Source: Xenorhabdus indica
Lineage (GTDB): Bacteria > Pseudomonadota > Gammaproteobacteria > Enterobacterales > Enterobacteriaceae
DNA: 64,000 nt
NCBI RefSeq assembly: GCF_014467235.1
Contig: NZ_NKHP01000004.1
Span: forward strand, 140,351 to 204,350
Direction: 5' to 3'
Position numbers and translations under genes: made by a program. The notes below the pieces were generated by a model. The model was not told the origin of the DNA. It made no database searches and saw only the letters and a program-made list of their open reading frames with translations. The first letter of the stretch is position 1, and every line of letters starts with the position of its first letter. Below, in pieces: positions 10,230 through 20,252 of the stretch.

Positions 10230-10243
10230 TTGATAGCAATCAA
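10230..10243. promoter_or_regulatory. Consensus FNR-type site (TTGAT-N4-ATCAA)
   Basis: TTGATAGCAATCAA is an exact match to the FNR consensus half-sites with 4-bp spacing. It lies 17 bp past the nagZ stop codon and 378 bp before the ndh start codon. FNR represses ndh in E. coli, but from sites near the promoter, so the distance here is unusual. Confidence 0.5.
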
Positions 10244-10260
10244 TCAGACAAATTCAATCA

Positions 10261-11280
10261 TCAGCCGCAGCTTAGCCACTGTTCACATAATTTATTCAAT
10301 TGCTTGTTTGCCTGCTGCCAACGTTCTGATTTTTTCAACTCTTCCAGACTGAATTGGCCTCCCTGATGATATAACCGTGTTACTTTATTCGAGTTAATCA
10401 TTGGTAAGTTATCCAAGACATCCGTTGCCCCCTGACGGTTATTGCACACCAAAATCATGTCGCATCCCGCTTCCACTGAGGCTTTTGCACGTTCAGCATA
10501 CCCTCCCATGACTGCGGCACCTTCCATTGACAGATCATCAGAAAAAATAACGCCATTAAATCCTAGTTGCTGGCGCAAAACGTTGTTCAACCAGTAAGGA
10601 GAAGCACTTGCCGGACGATGATCAATCTTAGAGTAGATCACATGAGCCGGCATAATTGCATCAAGCAAATTTCGTTGAATGAAATCACGGAAGATCAACA
10701 TATCGTGACAGCTAATCGCATCCATTGAACGATCATCCAATGGCGTTTCTTTATGAGAATCTGCGGCTACTGCTCCGTGTCCGGGAAAATGTTTACCCGT
10801 TGATTTCATTCCTGCCGAATGCATCCCTCTGATAAATCGTTCAGCCATTATCATCGCCGGTTCAGGCTCTTCATGAAATGAACGTTCACCAATCGCAGTG
10901 CACTTATGTCCCAAGTCCAATACAGGAGCAAAACTGATATCAATATCCATTGAGATCATTTCTGATGCCATCAGCCAACCGGACTCTTCTGCCAAATATC
11001 CCCCCATCAGTTCATCATTCAAGCAGGCAAAAGACTGTGCGGCAGGTAAGCGAGTAAAACCTGCATGAAAACGCTGTACACGCCCCCCTTCCTGATCAAC
11101 AGCGATAACTAAACGATGGCGGGAGGCTTCGCGGATCTGACGAACTAAATCACGTAACTGCTGAGTATCGTGAAAATTGCGGGTAAACAAGATCAAACCA
11201 CCCACTAATGGATGTTGCAGAATTTCACGTTCTTCACTATCCAGCTCATAACCAACAACATCTAACATTACTGGACCCAT
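10261..11280 (-). CDS. nagZ: Beta-N-acetylglucosaminidase NagZ
   Basis: Cytoplasmic family 3 glycoside hydrolase that removes N-acetylglucosamine from anhydro-muropeptides during peptidoglycan recycling; the products can induce AmpC beta-lactamases in species that have them. The 339-residue protein shows KHFPGHG at 163-169, the Asp-His pair D174/H176 and nucleophile D248 within SDDLSMEG. I chose the ATG at 11280 (MGPVMLD..., as in E. coli), preceded by GTGAGGA; an in-frame GTG four codons upstream overlaps that ribosome-binding site. The dedicated kinase gene nagK, found next to cobB in E. coli, is missing from this window. Confidence 0.97.
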   Translation of the reverse strand: MGPVMLDVVGYELDSEEREILQHPLVGGLILFTRNFHDTQQLRDLVRQIREASRHRLVIAVDQEGGRVQRFHAGFTRLPAAQSFACLNDELMGGYLAEESGWLMASEMISMDIDISFAPVLDLGHKCTAIGERSFHEEPEPAMIMAERFIRGMHSAGMKSTGKHFPGHGAVAADSHKETPLDDRSMDAISCHDMLIFRDFIQRNLLDAIMPAHVIYSKIDHRPASASPYWLNNVLRQQLGFNGVIFSDDLSMEGAAVMGGYAERAKASVEAGCDMILVCNNRQGATDVLDNLPMINSNKVTRLYHQGGQFSLEELKKSERWQQANKQLNKLCEQWLSCG

Positions 11281-11361
11281 AACATTCCTCACTTCTATTT
11301 GTATTAGTTATTTGTACTGGTTATCTATTAGATATCATCTTATTAATCACCATCCTGCGGA

Positions 11362-12228
11362 CTAAAACGCCAGATTAAAACTCAGGCGCAAGGGATGAGC
11401 CAATGCTGAAAATTGTGGCTCTTTTGTCCGCTGCCAGCGGACTTCATACCACATCAACATCATATATCTCACCCACGGCTCCCACTGCTTAATTTTTTGC
11501 TCTAATAAGACGATATCAATGTAGCCTGATGCGTAGGTACAATAATAATTCAAAAAAGTCTTCTGCTGTATTTCACTCCATTGATTACCTTTAAATAAGG
11601 TTGCCAATGAGAAACCAATATCGACATCCGTTGCATATTCCCAATCAATCAATTTTAGACCTTCTGAAGTCATCAGCAGGTTATCGGGATGAATATCCAT
11701 GTGAGCGGGTGCTATTTTCAAAGGAGTAGGCATTTTTGCTGTCATAAATAATTTATGTAGCCGCAACCAATCCGGTGAAAGCCTTTGATTATCAATCTGC
11801 TGCCACTGGGATGTGATTTGTTGTTTAAGCTGGAGAGAATAACCCAATGGTGAATGGTGATGGAGGTTAGCAACTATTTGCGCCAACGACTGTTGAAATG
11901 ACGGTAAACCAAATGTTTCAGCCGTAACTTTTGTTCCGCTCAGCCACTCTAATAACAGCCAATCGCCATGCATGGCGATGACTTTAGGTGCAATACCAAC
12001 AAAAGAGAGCTTGTGTAAGATCCGATTTTCCCGTTGACGATTCACCCCCAGAGTTCCACCATGCCACGTTTGCCTGCGTCCCACCATCTGATGCACGCCA
12101 TCGGTAATATAGTGGCTTCCCTGGGTCAATCCTGTTAATGGCCTGATTTCCCAATTTTTTGCAGGAATATCAGGCCATTTCTGACGCAATACCTCAAGTA
12201 AGGCTGTATTATTAGTCAATATCACCAC
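11362..12228 (-). CDS. thiK: Thiamine kinase ThiK
   Basis: Phosphorylates thiamine in salvage. The 288-residue protein belongs to the APH/choline-kinase fold: catalytic loop HMDIHPDN at 176-183 and metal-binding DWEYA at 195-199. Similarity to E. coli ThiK (274 aa) is moderate, but the order lpoB-thiK-nagZ is the same. The start is uncertain: the frame opens with GTG GTG at 12228/12225, inside the end of lpoB (17-nt overlap), with a TTG at 12219 as a further option. Translation is probably coupled to lpoB. Confidence 0.88.
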   Translation of the reverse strand: MVILTNNTALLEVLRQKWPDIPAKNWEIRPLTGLTQGSHYITDGVHQMVGRRQTWHGGTLGVNRQRENRILHKLSFVGIAPKVIAMHGDWLLLEWLSGTKVTAETFGLPSFQQSLAQIVANLHHHSPLGYSLQLKQQITSQWQQIDNQRLSPDWLRLHKLFMTAKMPTPLKIAPAHMDIHPDNLLMTSEGLKLIDWEYATDVDIGFSLATLFKGNQWSEIQQKTFLNYYCTYASGYIDIVLLEQKIKQWEPWVRYMMLMWYEVRWQRTKEPQFSALAHPLRLSFNLAF

Positions 12229-12781
12229 TACCTGACCAAAGTATCTCGCCTGTTTTGACTAGCATAAGCTGCATCTCTATCTTACGCTGTTCATTGTTAC
12301 CAGACGCGACAGAATAGAGCACATAATCAGCATTCAAATAACGCGCCAAGCCGATAGATTTACTGCGTAATGCCAGACTATCTTCTGATGACAATCCTAA
12401 TGCCTGCCGAGCGTAATACACCTGTTTTTTCGGTACTATTTGAAAAACCTGTTTTTTACTGACCACATCTGTAATCGCATCAGTAGCCTGAAGTGTTCTC
12501 AATGAGCCATTTGTGTTGTTTTTAACTGTATCAACAAGCAATATTTTTCCTGCCTCCACGCCCTGAGCATTGACCAATTGTTCAACTAATGGCTGAATGA
12601 TGCTATTCCAGCTAATCGATTGAATCTTTGGAGGTTGAGGAACTTTCTCCAGAGGCTTTGCCGAAGGTTCCGTTTTTTGCTCTGGTTCAGCAGGAGTAAC
12701 AGGAGCAGGCGGCTGTGGTGGTATTAATGAACAACTCGCCAGCAATATTGCTGATAATATAATTAAGAGAACTCTTTTCAT
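12212..12781 (-). CDS. lpoB: Penicillin-binding protein activator LpoB (outer-membrane lipoprotein)
   Basis: Activates the peptidoglycan synthase PBP1B from the outer membrane. The 189-residue protein has a lipoprotein signal with lipobox LASC (Cys17), a proline-rich flexible stretch (about 20-52) that lets it reach through the peptidoglycan, and the globular LpoB domain (about 55-189). It is somewhat shorter than E. coli LpoB (213), mainly in the linker. E. coli ycfL, which precedes lpoB there, is absent here. Confidence 0.93.
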   Translation of the reverse strand: MKRVLLIILSAILLASCSLIPPQPPAPVTPAEPEQKTEPSAKPLEKVPQPPKIQSISWNSIIQPLVEQLVNAQGVEAGKILLVDTVKNNTNGSLRTLQATDAITDVVSKKQVFQIVPKKQVYYARQALGLSSEDSLALRSKSIGLARYLNADYVLYSVASGNNEQRKIEMQLMLVKTGEILWSGSGDID

Positions 12782-12899
12782 TAATCTACTCCAGTTACAA
12801 CACTGTTAAGCACAACTATCATACGAATCTGTTATACACCGTTCTATTAACGTAAATCCATTAACGAAAACTTATTAGCAAAAATAGTGACGAATAATA

Positions 12900-13250
12900 T
12901 TACCCTGCCAATAATGGGCCTAATGGATGCCCACCTACCAAATGCATATGGATATGAAATACTTCCTGTCCAGAATGGCGGTTACAGTTCATGATAAGGC
13001 GATAGCCATCTTCTGCAATTCCTTCTTGTCTGGCGATTTTCGCTGCAACAGTGAACAAACGCCCCAATGCTGGTTCATGCTCTGGAGTAACTTCATTAAC
13101 TGTTGGAATAAGGACATTAGGGACAATCAGAATATGAGTCGGAGCTTGAGGTGAAATATCCCGGAATGCCGTCACCAAATCATCCTGATATACGATATCA
13201 GATGGAATTTCACGACGAATAATTTTGCTGAAAATAGTTTCTTCTGCCAT
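12900..13250 (-). CDS. hinT: Purine nucleoside phosphoramidase HinT
   Basis: Histidine-triad hydrolase that cleaves AMP-lysine and other adenosine phosphoramidates. The 116-residue protein carries the catalytic triad H99-I-H101-M-H103 within HIHMHLVGG and ends GPLLAG, the usual C-terminus in enterobacteria. It follows ycfH by 31 bp; E. coli has ptsG and fhuE in that gap. Confidence 0.97.
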   Translation of the reverse strand: MAEETIFSKIIRREIPSDIVYQDDLVTAFRDISPQAPTHILIVPNVLIPTVNEVTPEHEPALGRLFTVAAKIARQEGIAEDGYRLIMNCNRHSGQEVFHIHMHLVGGHPLGPLLAG

Positions 13251-13281
13251 TTCACTTCTCCTTTCTTATCATTTAATTTTC

Positions 13282-14058
13282 TTAAATATTAATATGGAAC
13301 AAGTCACAAAAGTTTCTTGTCGTTACTTCTGCCAACTTCTCAACGCTAACTCCTTTCAGTACTGCCATATACTCAGCAACATCACGGACATAAGCAGGCT
13401 GGTTCTGCTTGCCACGATAAGGAACCGGAGCCAGATAAGGTGAATCAGTTTCTACCAAAATACGGTCGAGAGGGACAAACCTTGCAGCTTCACGAATTTG
13501 TTCTGCATTACGAAATGTAACAATACCTGAGAAAGAAATATAAAAACCGAGATCCAGTAAATCCCTTGCTGTCTCTTTATCTTCTGTAAAACAATGCAGC
13601 ACCCCACCACAATCCTGTACGTTTTCTTCTCGCAAAACCGTCAGAGTATCATCTCTTGCCTCACGGGTATGAACAATCACAGGCTTATTTAATTCACGAC
13701 CGATACAGATATGCTGGCGAAATGAAGTTCTCTGTAATTCCGCATTTTCTTTCTGATAATAATAATCCAGTCCTGTTTCCCCCAGTGCGATTACATCATT
13801 ATCCGTCGCTAATCGTGCAAGCTCATCAAAATCGTAACCCTCATCCAGATTCAATGGATGAATACCGCAGGAATACGCGATATTTTCACGTTTACCAATC
13901 ATATTTTTCATTTGCTGGAAACCGGGCAACGTAGTCGCTACCGCCAGCATATACTTCACATCCCTTTCTGCAGCTTTAGCCACTACATCATCTACACTTT
14001 TGTGCAGTGTTTCATAATCTAAACAGTCGAGATGACAATGTGAATCCACTAAAAACAT
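13282..14058 (-). CDS. ycfH: TatD-family metal-dependent hydrolase YcfH
   Basis: A 258-residue TIM-barrel protein of the TatD DNase family. Metal ligands are visible at H7 and H9 (DSHCHLD), E94 (GETGLDYY), the VIVHTREA histidine and the LVETDSP aspartate. Downstream of holB exactly as in E. coli ycfH, with a 22-bp gap, so it is probably part of the pabC-mltG-tmk-holB transcript. The physiological substrate is not established; related TatD proteins have 3'-5' exonuclease activity. Confidence 0.93.
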   Translation of the reverse strand: MFLVDSHCHLDCLDYETLHKSVDDVVAKAAERDVKYMLAVATTLPGFQQMKNMIGKRENIAYSCGIHPLNLDEGYDFDELARLATDNDVIALGETGLDYYYQKENAELQRTSFRQHICIGRELNKPVIVHTREARDDTLTVLREENVQDCGGVLHCFTEDKETARDLLDLGFYISFSGIVTFRNAEQIREAARFVPLDRILVETDSPYLAPVPYRGKQNQPAYVRDVAEYMAVLKGVSVEKLAEVTTRNFCDLFHINI

Positions 14059-14080
14059 AATATGCCCGTACCTGAATGTG

Positions 14081-15070
14081 TTAGCGAGTGGAGCAAAGCT
14101 GACTTTCCCAATTGAGTAATTGTTCAGTCAGTAACAATTCCCGATTGATGCCCGCTACGGATATTAATTGATGACGACAACGTGTCCAATCATCAACCAT
14201 ATTTAATAATTTTTCCACACTTTGACTGGCAGCCAAATGGTGGATTAATACCTGCTGATCTTGATTGATACAGTAATTTTGTGCCTCTTGCCGCCATTTC
14301 ACCGCATCAGACAGCAGGCTGATCAGCCAATATAACGGTTGCTGTGCATCATCACGATTCAATAATGGTAAAAGTGATAAAGTATCATCGCCATATAAGG
14401 CCTGTGTTATGGCCTGACAAAATGCAGTTCTCTGTTGCCATTTTTCAGTTTGGAGTAACTGTTTTGCAGCCAATGGCGCTCCCTGTGATAACTTTAATGC
14501 CGTCTGAATATCCTGCGATGATATTGCCGGAAGTTGATTTTGCAGCCAGTACAACCCTGTTTGATTTTCGGGAGCAGGCAGAAAATAATAAAAACAGCGG
14601 CTTCGCAATGTTGCCAGCAAACTCGCCGGATGTTGGCATCTCAATAAGAAATAGGTATTTCGGGGCGGTTCTTCTAACGTTTTCAACAAAGCGTTAGAAG
14701 CTGCATCAGTTAGCGCTTCTGTTGATAGTAACCACACAATTTTAGCGCCACCCTGTTGAGAATACTCGTAAAGTTTCTCACTAAGCTGGCGTACTGCATC
14801 TACACCAATGACATTTTTCCCTTTTTCGGGAGCAAGAACATGCCAGTCAGAATGGGTTTCTGCCAGCATCAAATGACAACCGTGACACTGACCACAACTT
14901 TTTGCTCCTTGTTTATCCTGACACATCAGCCAGCGGCTTAATCCGTAAAGTAATGCTTCCGCTCCGGTTCCTTCATGAGCGTGAAGCAAAAGGGCATGAT
15001 GCCCACGACCTTGTTGATGAGATTCAATCAACTGGCGATACGCATGGTTAAGCCACGGATACCAATTCAT
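14081..15070 (-). CDS. holB: DNA polymerase III delta-prime subunit HolB
   Basis: Stator subunit of the clamp loader that places the beta clamp on DNA. The 329-residue product has the zinc-binding cysteines C50, C59, C62 and C65, the sensor-1-like region [10 protein letters not shown], and the LRSRC motif that acts as arginine finger in this family. As in other delta-prime proteins the P-loop is degenerate. The ATG at 15070 overlaps the tmk stop (ATGA) and gives MNWYPWL, as in E. coli; a longer frame upstream was rejected for that reason. Confidence 0.96.
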   Translation of the reverse strand: MNWYPWLNHAYRQLIESHQQGRGHHALLLHAHEGTGAEALLYGLSRWLMCQDKQGAKSCGQCHGCHLMLAETHSDWHVLAPEKGKNVIGVDAVRQLSEKLYEYSQQGGAKIVWLLSTEALTDAASNALLKTLEEPPRNTYFLLRCQHPASLLATLRSRCFYYFLPAPENQTGLYWLQNQLPAISSQDIQTALKLSQGAPLAAKQLLQTEKWQQRTAFCQAITQALYGDDTLSLLPLLNRDDAQQPLYWLISLLSDAVKWRQEAQNYCINQDQQVLIHHLAASQSVEKLLNMVDDWTRCRHQLISVAGINRELLLTEQLLNWESQLCSTR

Positions 15071-15708
15071 TCCTGCATTTCCCATTGTTTCAGACAATGA
15101 AACAAAATCTGACGAATATCGTCCTGTACTTTTTCTAATGGCTGTGTTGCATCTACTTTTTTGATGGTCTTATCTTGTTCTATAAGTTCAAGATACCTTG
15201 TGCGGGTACGATAGAAAAAATCCAGCGATTCTTTTTCAATACGATCCAATTCACCACGCTCACGAGCACGCTGTAAACCAACCTCTGGCGGCAAATCAAG
15301 ATAAATGGTCAAATCAGGGTAAAAATCACCGAGCGCGGCTTCACGCAATGAAGACAATAAGCTCTGGTTAATACCACGTCCCCCTCCCTGATATGCCTGA
15401 GAAGACAGATCATGGCGGTCTCCGACAATCCAACTGCCTTTCGCCAGAGCAGGCTTGATCACATTTTCCACTAACTGCACTCTGGCAGCGTAAAGCATTA
15501 ATACTTCTGCTTTATCCGTCAATATTTCTCCTCCAATTCCTTCTTTGATCAATTGACGTAATTTTTCCGCTAAGGGAGTTCCACCCGGTTCACGGGTAAA
15601 AACAAGATCAGAAATACCATGCTGTTTTAGTGTATCAGCCACAGTTTGGATTGCCGTAGTTTTTCCTGCGCCTTCAAGCCCTTCAATAACAATAAATTTG
15701 CTGTTCAT
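15067..15708 (-). CDS. tmk: Thymidylate kinase
   Basis: Converts dTMP to dTDP. The 213-residue protein (same length as E. coli) has P-loop GLEGAGKT at 10-17, the DR(H) motif in VGDRHDLSS and a lid with arginines ([12 protein letters not shown]). Its start overlaps the mltG stop by 4 bases and its stop overlaps the holB start, so the three genes are translationally coupled. Confidence 0.98.
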   Translation of the reverse strand: MNSKFIVIEGLEGAGKTTAIQTVADTLKQHGISDLVFTREPGGTPLAEKLRQLIKEGIGGEILTDKAEVLMLYAARVQLVENVIKPALAKGSWIVGDRHDLSSQAYQGGGRGINQSLLSSLREAALGDFYPDLTIYLDLPPEVGLQRARERGELDRIEKESLDFFYRTRTRYLELIEQDKTIKKVDATQPLEKVQDDIRQILFHCLKQWEMQE

Positions 15709-16730
15709 TTATCCTGCTTTAATCTCTGGCGATAAAGATTTACCGCTCTATTATGTGCTACTAAATTCGTAGTAAATGTATGCCCCCCATTACCATCTGC
15801 AACGAAATATAGATAATCAGTCACGGCCGGATGTGCTGCTGCTTTGATCGATGCAAGACCTGGCATGGCAATAGGCGTCGGTGGCAATCCCTCAATCATA
15901 TAAGTATTGTATGGCGTAAACGTGGTCAGGCTGCTACGAAAAATGGTTCCGGTATACTTATCTCCCAATCCATATATGACTGTCGGATCTGTCTGTAATC
16001 GCATCTTTAACCGCAGACGATTAACAAATACTGACGCAACCTTAGCACGTTCAGAATCTACCGCAGTCTCTTTTTCGATAATAGATGCCATAATTAACAT
16101 CTCATAAGCACTCTTATACGGTAAATTCTCTGCACGATTTTCCCATTCTTGTTCTACTAATATGACCATTTTTTGGTGAGCACGCCTGAGTAATTCTATA
16201 TCACGTGTACCTGCGGTATAGAGGTAAGTATCAGGGTATAACCATCCTTCCAGTGATTCACCTGTTTTCATCTCCAACAACTTTGTCAGCTCTTGTGGTG
16301 TCTTTCCTTCTGCCACATGCTTCAAGTATGGCGCATTCTGCAATATCTTTGACCAGTCAGAGAGACGACTACCTTCAATAAAGCGGATAGAAAATTGAAC
16401 CTCTTTACCACTGGAGAACAATTGCAGTATTTCTTTTAACGTCATATTTTTTTGTAGACGATAAGTACCTGCCTTAAATTTGGCCAATTCTGGTTCTAAA
16501 CGGAATAACCACTGCAATAACTGATTATCTTCAATGAGTTTATGCTGAATTAATAGTGTCTCCAGCCCGGCATAACCTATTCCAGCAGGTACTGTAAGTA
16601 TAAGATCTTGCGTCAGATTAACCTTCTGAGCAGAAAAATTTTCTATTTTCTTTGCAAAAAGAAAAAGTACTATTGCTGCAACAATAATAATCAATCCAGG
16701 TAAAATAAGAATGCTTTTTTTAAGTTTCAT
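15705..16730 (-). CDS. mltG: Endolytic peptidoglycan transglycosylase MltG
   Basis: Inner-membrane lytic transglycosylase that cleaves nascent glycan strands and so limits their length. The 341-residue protein has an N-terminal membrane segment (about 7-25), a LysM-like region, and the YceG domain with catalytic Glu219 in ASIIEKETA. The [11 protein letters not shown] and [11 protein letters not shown] motifs are also present. Upstream of tmk with a 4-base overlap; pabC precedes it by 72 bp. Confidence 0.97.
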   Translation of the reverse strand: MKLKKSILILPGLIIIVAAIVLFLFAKKIENFSAQKVNLTQDLILTVPAGIGYAGLETLLIQHKLIEDNQLLQWLFRLEPELAKFKAGTYRLQKNMTLKEILQLFSSGKEVQFSIRFIEGSRLSDWSKILQNAPYLKHVAEGKTPQELTKLLEMKTGESLEGWLYPDTYLYTAGTRDIELLRRAHQKMVILVEQEWENRAENLPYKSAYEMLIMASIIEKETAVDSERAKVASVFVNRLRLKMRLQTDPTVIYGLGDKYTGTIFRSSLTTFTPYNTYMIEGLPPTPIAMPGLASIKAAAHPAVTDYLYFVADGNGGHTFTTNLVAHNRAVNLYRQRLKQDK

Positions 16731-16802
16731 TCGATTACCACTTTTATCTGTTTTTCAATGATAGAGACGGATTAACCGCTGTTTAATACCTGCGAATGAC
16801 AA

Positions 16803-17630
16803 CTACAGTCTTAAACATTCAGGTAATAAATATTCATATAATTCTCTGGATTGATATTTCCACGCAGGTTGATTTTTATGAGCCAGGATCTGATTGACAG
16901 CCATCACTGGCATCAGCGAATTACAAATAATCACCTCATCGGCATGTGCCAATGCTTCAGGATAACGCATGACACATGATAAGTTATAATCACTCTCTTC
17001 CAATATCTGGATAATCTGCTGTCTCATTACTCCTTCTACACCGCATTGGCTTAAATCCGGTGTATAAACGTTTTTACCTCTTCGCCAAAAAATATTAGCG
17101 GTACAACATTCAACCAATAAACCATCGCTATCGAGTACCAACGCTTCATCAATTTTTGCTTGTTCGATAAACCGTTTTATCAAAACCTGCTCCAATCGGT
17201 TCAGGTGCTTGATGCCTGCTAAATGAGGATTAATCCCCATAGCAACAGGGCTAAGGCCCAACGAAACACCTTTTTCACGCAGAATACGATATTGTTCTGG
17301 ATATGCATTTAACGAAAGGATTTGATTTGGCTCACCAATACCATCAACGCTGTACCCACGGCCACCATTCCCTCTGGAAAGGATCACTTTCAAAACACCT
17401 GATTCACACCCCGCAACAACTTGTTTAATATGGCTTTCCAATTGTATCCAATCCACTACAGGCATAAACAGTTTTTCAACGCCTTTTTGCAACCGTTTCA
17501 TATGCAAAGGCAACAAAGCCGCTTGACCTTGCTCAACTCTTATTGTGGTAAAGCAGCCATCACCAAATTGTACCGAACGATCATTAACAGAAAGTTGATC
17601 GTGCAATTTACCGTTAATCCAATACATCAT
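16803..17630 (-). CDS. pabC: Aminodeoxychorismate lyase PabC
   Basis: PLP enzyme that splits 4-amino-4-deoxychorismate into p-aminobenzoate and pyruvate for folate synthesis. The 275-residue protein is a class IV aminotransferase fold with the PLP lysine at K141 (HLAGIKHLNRLEQ) and the C-terminal phosphate-binding loop GVEGVMRQ. The start could be the ATG at 17630 or the next codon at 17627; both are weakly supported by ribosome-binding sites. A terminator separates it from fabF, so it probably has its own promoter. Confidence 0.95.
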   Translation of the reverse strand: MMYWINGKLHDQLSVNDRSVQFGDGCFTTIRVEQGQAALLPLHMKRLQKGVEKLFMPVVDWIQLESHIKQVVAGCESGVLKVILSRGNGGRGYSVDGIGEPNQILSLNAYPEQYRILREKGVSLGLSPVAMGINPHLAGIKHLNRLEQVLIKRFIEQAKIDEALVLDSDGLLVECCTANIFWRRGKNVYTPDLSQCGVEGVMRQQIIQILEESDYNLSCVMRYPEALAHADEVIICNSLMPVMAVNQILAHKNQPAWKYQSRELYEYLLPECLRL

Positions 17631-17752
17631 CTTATTTTCTGATTCTTAAATAAAAAGGCGTGAAAACCTCAGCTTATAAGGGGCGTTATAATAGTATATG
17701 AGTCGTGGCAGTGCAAAAATGTACATCTGAAAAGCATAGAGAAATAAAACAT

Positions 17753-17785
17753 AAAAAAAACCCCAACATAAGAGTTGAGGCTTTT
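17753..17785 (-). terminator. Rho-independent terminator after fabF
   Basis: On the minus strand CCTCAAC, a 6-nt loop, and GTTGGGG pair over 7 bp (one wobble) and are followed by eight T residues, about 20 bp past the fabF stop. Confidence 0.85.
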
Positions 17786-17803
17786 TCTCGGAAATTGACT
17801 GTG

Positions 17804-19045
17804 TTACATCTTACGGAATATCAGTGAACCGTTAGTTCCACCGAAGCCGAAAGAGTTACACAACGCATATTCCATTCCTTCAATGTTGCGTGCCTGACCA
17901 GGAACAAAATCCAAGCGGCAATTTTCATCCTGATTAACCAGGTTAATGGTTGGAGGAACAATCTGATCACGCAGGGAAAGAATGGTGAAAATAGATTCCA
18001 CCGCTCCAGCCGCTCCCAGTAAGTGGCCTGTCATAGATTTAGTTGAACTCACTAATACTTTAGTACCTTTACCAAAAACAGACTCCACTGCCAGAGCTTC
18101 AGCAAGATCACCTGCTGGTGTTGAAGTACCATGAGCATTAATATAGCCTACCTGATCCGGAGAAATGCCTGCATCTCTCAAAGCATTTACCATAGCAAGT
18201 GCTGCACCTGCTCCATCTTCCGGTGGCGATGTCATGTGATACGCATCACTACTCATACCGAAGCCAACAACTTCAGCATAAATTTTCGCGCCTCGTTTTT
18301 TAGCGTGTTCATATTCTTCAAGAACAATAACGCCAGCACCATCACCCAAAACAAATCCATCACGATCTTTATCCCAAGGGCGGCTCGCACCTTGAGGATC
18401 GTCATTACGGGTCGATAGTGCACGGGCAGCGCCAAACCCTGCAACACCAAATTCTGTACTTGCTTTCTCAGCACCACCTGCCAACATGATATCGGCGTCA
18501 TTATATGCAATAATACGCGCCGCATGGCCAATGTTGTGCACACCAGAAGTACAGGCAGTTGCAATAGAAATACTAGGACCACGAAGACCATATAAAATGC
18601 TCAAATGGCCTGCTACCATATTAATAATGGTTGAAGGTACAAAGAATGGGCTGACCTTACGAGGCCCGGCCGAAATCAATGTACTGTGGTTCTCTTCAAT
18701 CAGGCCCAAGCCACCAATACCAGAACCAATAGCAGCACCAAAGCGGCTAGCATTGGCTTCTGTTACTTCGATTCCTGCATCTTCCATGGCTTGAATGCCA
18801 GCAGCAATACCATACTGAATGAACAAATCCATCTTTCGTGCATCTTTGCGCGAAATATTGAAATCTTCATGATTAAAATTCTTCACCACACCAGCAAACT
18901 TAGTTGCATGGTTAGCGGTGTCAAAATGTTCGATAAGGCCGATACCACTCTGTCCGGTACAAACAGCGTTCCAAGAAGACTCTACTGTATTGCCGACAGG
19001 AGATACCATGCCTAGTCCGGTCACGACTACTCGACGCTTAGACAC
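17804..19045 (-). CDS. fabF: 3-oxoacyl-[ACP] synthase II FabF
   Basis: Condensing enzyme that elongates acyl-ACP with malonyl-ACP and controls temperature-dependent cis-vaccenate formation. The 413-residue protein has the Cys-His-His triad C165, H305 and H341. The open frame runs 14 codons further upstream, but the start is the GTG at 19045 ([12 protein letters not shown]), which has a strong CTGGAGGA ribosome-binding site and the same length as E. coli FabF, which also uses GTG. It follows acpP across a strong hairpin. Confidence 0.98.
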   Translation of the reverse strand: MSKRRVVVTGLGMVSPVGNTVESSWNAVCTGQSGIGLIEHFDTANHATKFAGVVKNFNHEDFNISRKDARKMDLFIQYGIAAGIQAMEDAGIEVTEANASRFGAAIGSGIGGLGLIEENHSTLISAGPRKVSPFFVPSTIINMVAGHLSILYGLRGPSISIATACTSGVHNIGHAARIIAYNDADIMLAGGAEKASTEFGVAGFGAARALSTRNDDPQGASRPWDKDRDGFVLGDGAGVIVLEEYEHAKKRGAKIYAEVVGFGMSSDAYHMTSPPEDGAGAALAMVNALRDAGISPDQVGYINAHGTSTPAGDLAEALAVESVFGKGTKVLVSSTKSMTGHLLGAAGAVESIFTILSLRDQIVPPTINLVNQDENCRLDFVPGQARNIEGMEYALCNSFGFGGTNGSLIFRKM

Positions 19046-19078
19046 GGTTATCCTCCAGGGAGGGAAAAAATGTAAGAC

Positions 19079-19108
19079 AAAAAACATAGGCGGTCGAACG
19101 ACCGCCTA
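19079..19108 (-). terminator. Terminator/attenuator between acpP and fabF
   Basis: TAGGCGGTCG (19087-19096) and CGACCGCCTA (19099-19108) form a perfect 10-bp GC-rich stem, followed on the minus strand by six T residues two bases later. It lies 12 bp after the acpP stop, so most acpP transcripts should end here, giving the excess of acyl carrier protein over FabF. Confidence 0.9.
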
Positions 19109-19119
19109 GGTATATGTGC

Positions 19120-19356
19120 TTATTTACCTGCGTTTTCAACGTAGTCAATAGCAGCCTGAACTGTAGTGATTTTTTCAGCTTCTTCGTCTGGGATCTCAAT
19201 ATCGAACTCTTCTTCCAGAGCCATTACCAGTTCAACTGTGTCAAGAGAATCAGCGCCCAAGTCATCAACAAATGAAGCTGTGTTTACAACTTCTTCCTCT
19301 TTAACACCCAGTTGTTCAACGATGATTTTCTTAACGCGTTCGTCGATAGTGCTCAT
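19120..19356 (-). CDS. acpP: Acyl carrier protein
   Basis: Central carrier of growing acyl chains. The 78-residue acidic protein has the phosphopantetheine attachment site Ser37 in GADSLDTVE and is nearly identical to E. coli AcpP. It has its own promoter upstream and a terminator downstream. Confidence 0.99.
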   Translation of the reverse strand: MSTIDERVKKIIVEQLGVKEEEVVNTASFVDDLGADSLDTVELVMALEEEFDIEIPDEEAEKITTVQAAIDYVENAGK

Positions 19357-19404
19357 ACTATTAAATTTCCTATCAAAACTCGCTTTTGCGATGGTTTTCG
19401 TAGT

Positions 19405-19433
19405 TTATAAAATACAGGAAAAGATGCAACCAA
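19405..19433 (-). promoter_or_regulatory. Candidate sigma-70 promoter of acpP
   Basis: On the minus strand TTGGTT (complement of 19428-19433) is followed after exactly 17 bp by TTATAA (19405-19410). It lies in the fabG-acpP gap and would start a leader of about 40 nt. Confidence 0.5.
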
Positions 19434-19445
19434 ATCCCGGCTGGT

Positions 19446-19499
19446 CGAACCACCAACTGTCTTTTTTGTATAAAAAATACATCAAAAACAGTAGGTTCG
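19446..19499. repeat. Interrupted inverted repeat just after fabG
   Basis: CGAACC and ACTGT (19446-19460) pair with ACAGT and GGTTCG (19488-19499) around an AT-rich loop that itself can fold. It begins 8 bp after the fabG stop and might end the fabHDG transcript or separate it from acpP. Confidence 0.35.
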
Positions 19500-19506
19500 C
19501 TCATTT

Positions 19507-20241
19507 TTAAATCATGTACATGCCACCATTGACATGTAATGTTTCACCCGTAATGTAAGCGGCCTCATCAGAAGCAAGAAACGCTACAGCACTGGCAATT
19601 TCCTTTGCATCACCGAGACGATTAGCAGGAACTTGAGATAAAATGCCTGCTCGTTGATCGTCTGTCAACGCTCTGGTCATATCCGTTTCGATAAAACCAG
19701 GTGCAATAACATTGACGGTAATGCCACGAGAAGCGACCTCACGGGCTAGTGATTTGCTAAAACCAATGACCCCTGCTTTCGCTGCCGCGTAATTCGCCTG
19801 CCCTGCATTTCCCATTGTTCCAACAACAGATCCAATGGAAATAATACGCCCATAACGTTTTTTCATCATAGAACGCATTACTGCTTTTGACAGACGAAAA
19901 ATCGAAGAAAGATTAGTGTTAACAATATCTTGCCACTCATCATCTTTCATACGCATCAACAAGTTATCACGTGTGATGCCCGCATTATTCACTAGAATGT
20001 CTATTTCACCAAATTCAGCACGAATATTCGATAGCGCTTGTTCAATGGATGTTGAATCTGTGACATTCAGTACAAAACCTTTGCCTTTATCACCAAGATA
20101 GGCACTGATTGCCTCGGCGCCTTTTTCACTGGTCGCAGTACCAATCACACGTGCGCCACGTTCTGCCAATAATTCTGCAATCGCTCGACCTATGCCACGG
20201 CTGGCACCAGTAACTAGTGCAATTTTTCCATCAAAGCCCAT
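19507..20241 (-). CDS. fabG: 3-oxoacyl-[ACP] reductase FabG
   Basis: NADPH-dependent reductase of the fatty-acid elongation cycle. The 244-residue SDR protein has TGASRGIG at 11-18, NNAG at 85-88 and the catalytic residues S138, Y151 and K155. I placed the start at the ATG at 20241 (MGFDGKIALVTG), which equals the E. coli length and has GAGGA upstream; the frame opens five codons earlier. It follows fabD by 11 bp. Confidence 0.98.
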   Translation of the reverse strand: MGFDGKIALVTGASRGIGRAIAELLAERGARVIGTATSEKGAEAISAYLGDKGKGFVLNVTDSTSIEQALSNIRAEFGEIDILVNNAGITRDNLLMRMKDDEWQDIVNTNLSSIFRLSKAVMRSMMKKRYGRIISIGSVVGTMGNAGQANYAAAKAGVIGFSKSLAREVASRGITVNVIAPGFIETDMTRALTDDQRAGILSQVPANRLGDAKEIASAVAFLASDEAAYITGETLHVNGGMYMI

Positions 20242-20252
20242 GTTTTCCTCAG

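Larger units (their letters stand above)
9853..10260. other. Intergenic region between ndh and nagZ
   Basis: 408 bp, AT-rich, carrying the presumed ndh promoter. It holds a 7+7 bp palindrome and an FNR-consensus site, both listed. In E. coli ycfP lies here; no remnant is visible. Confidence 0.5.
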
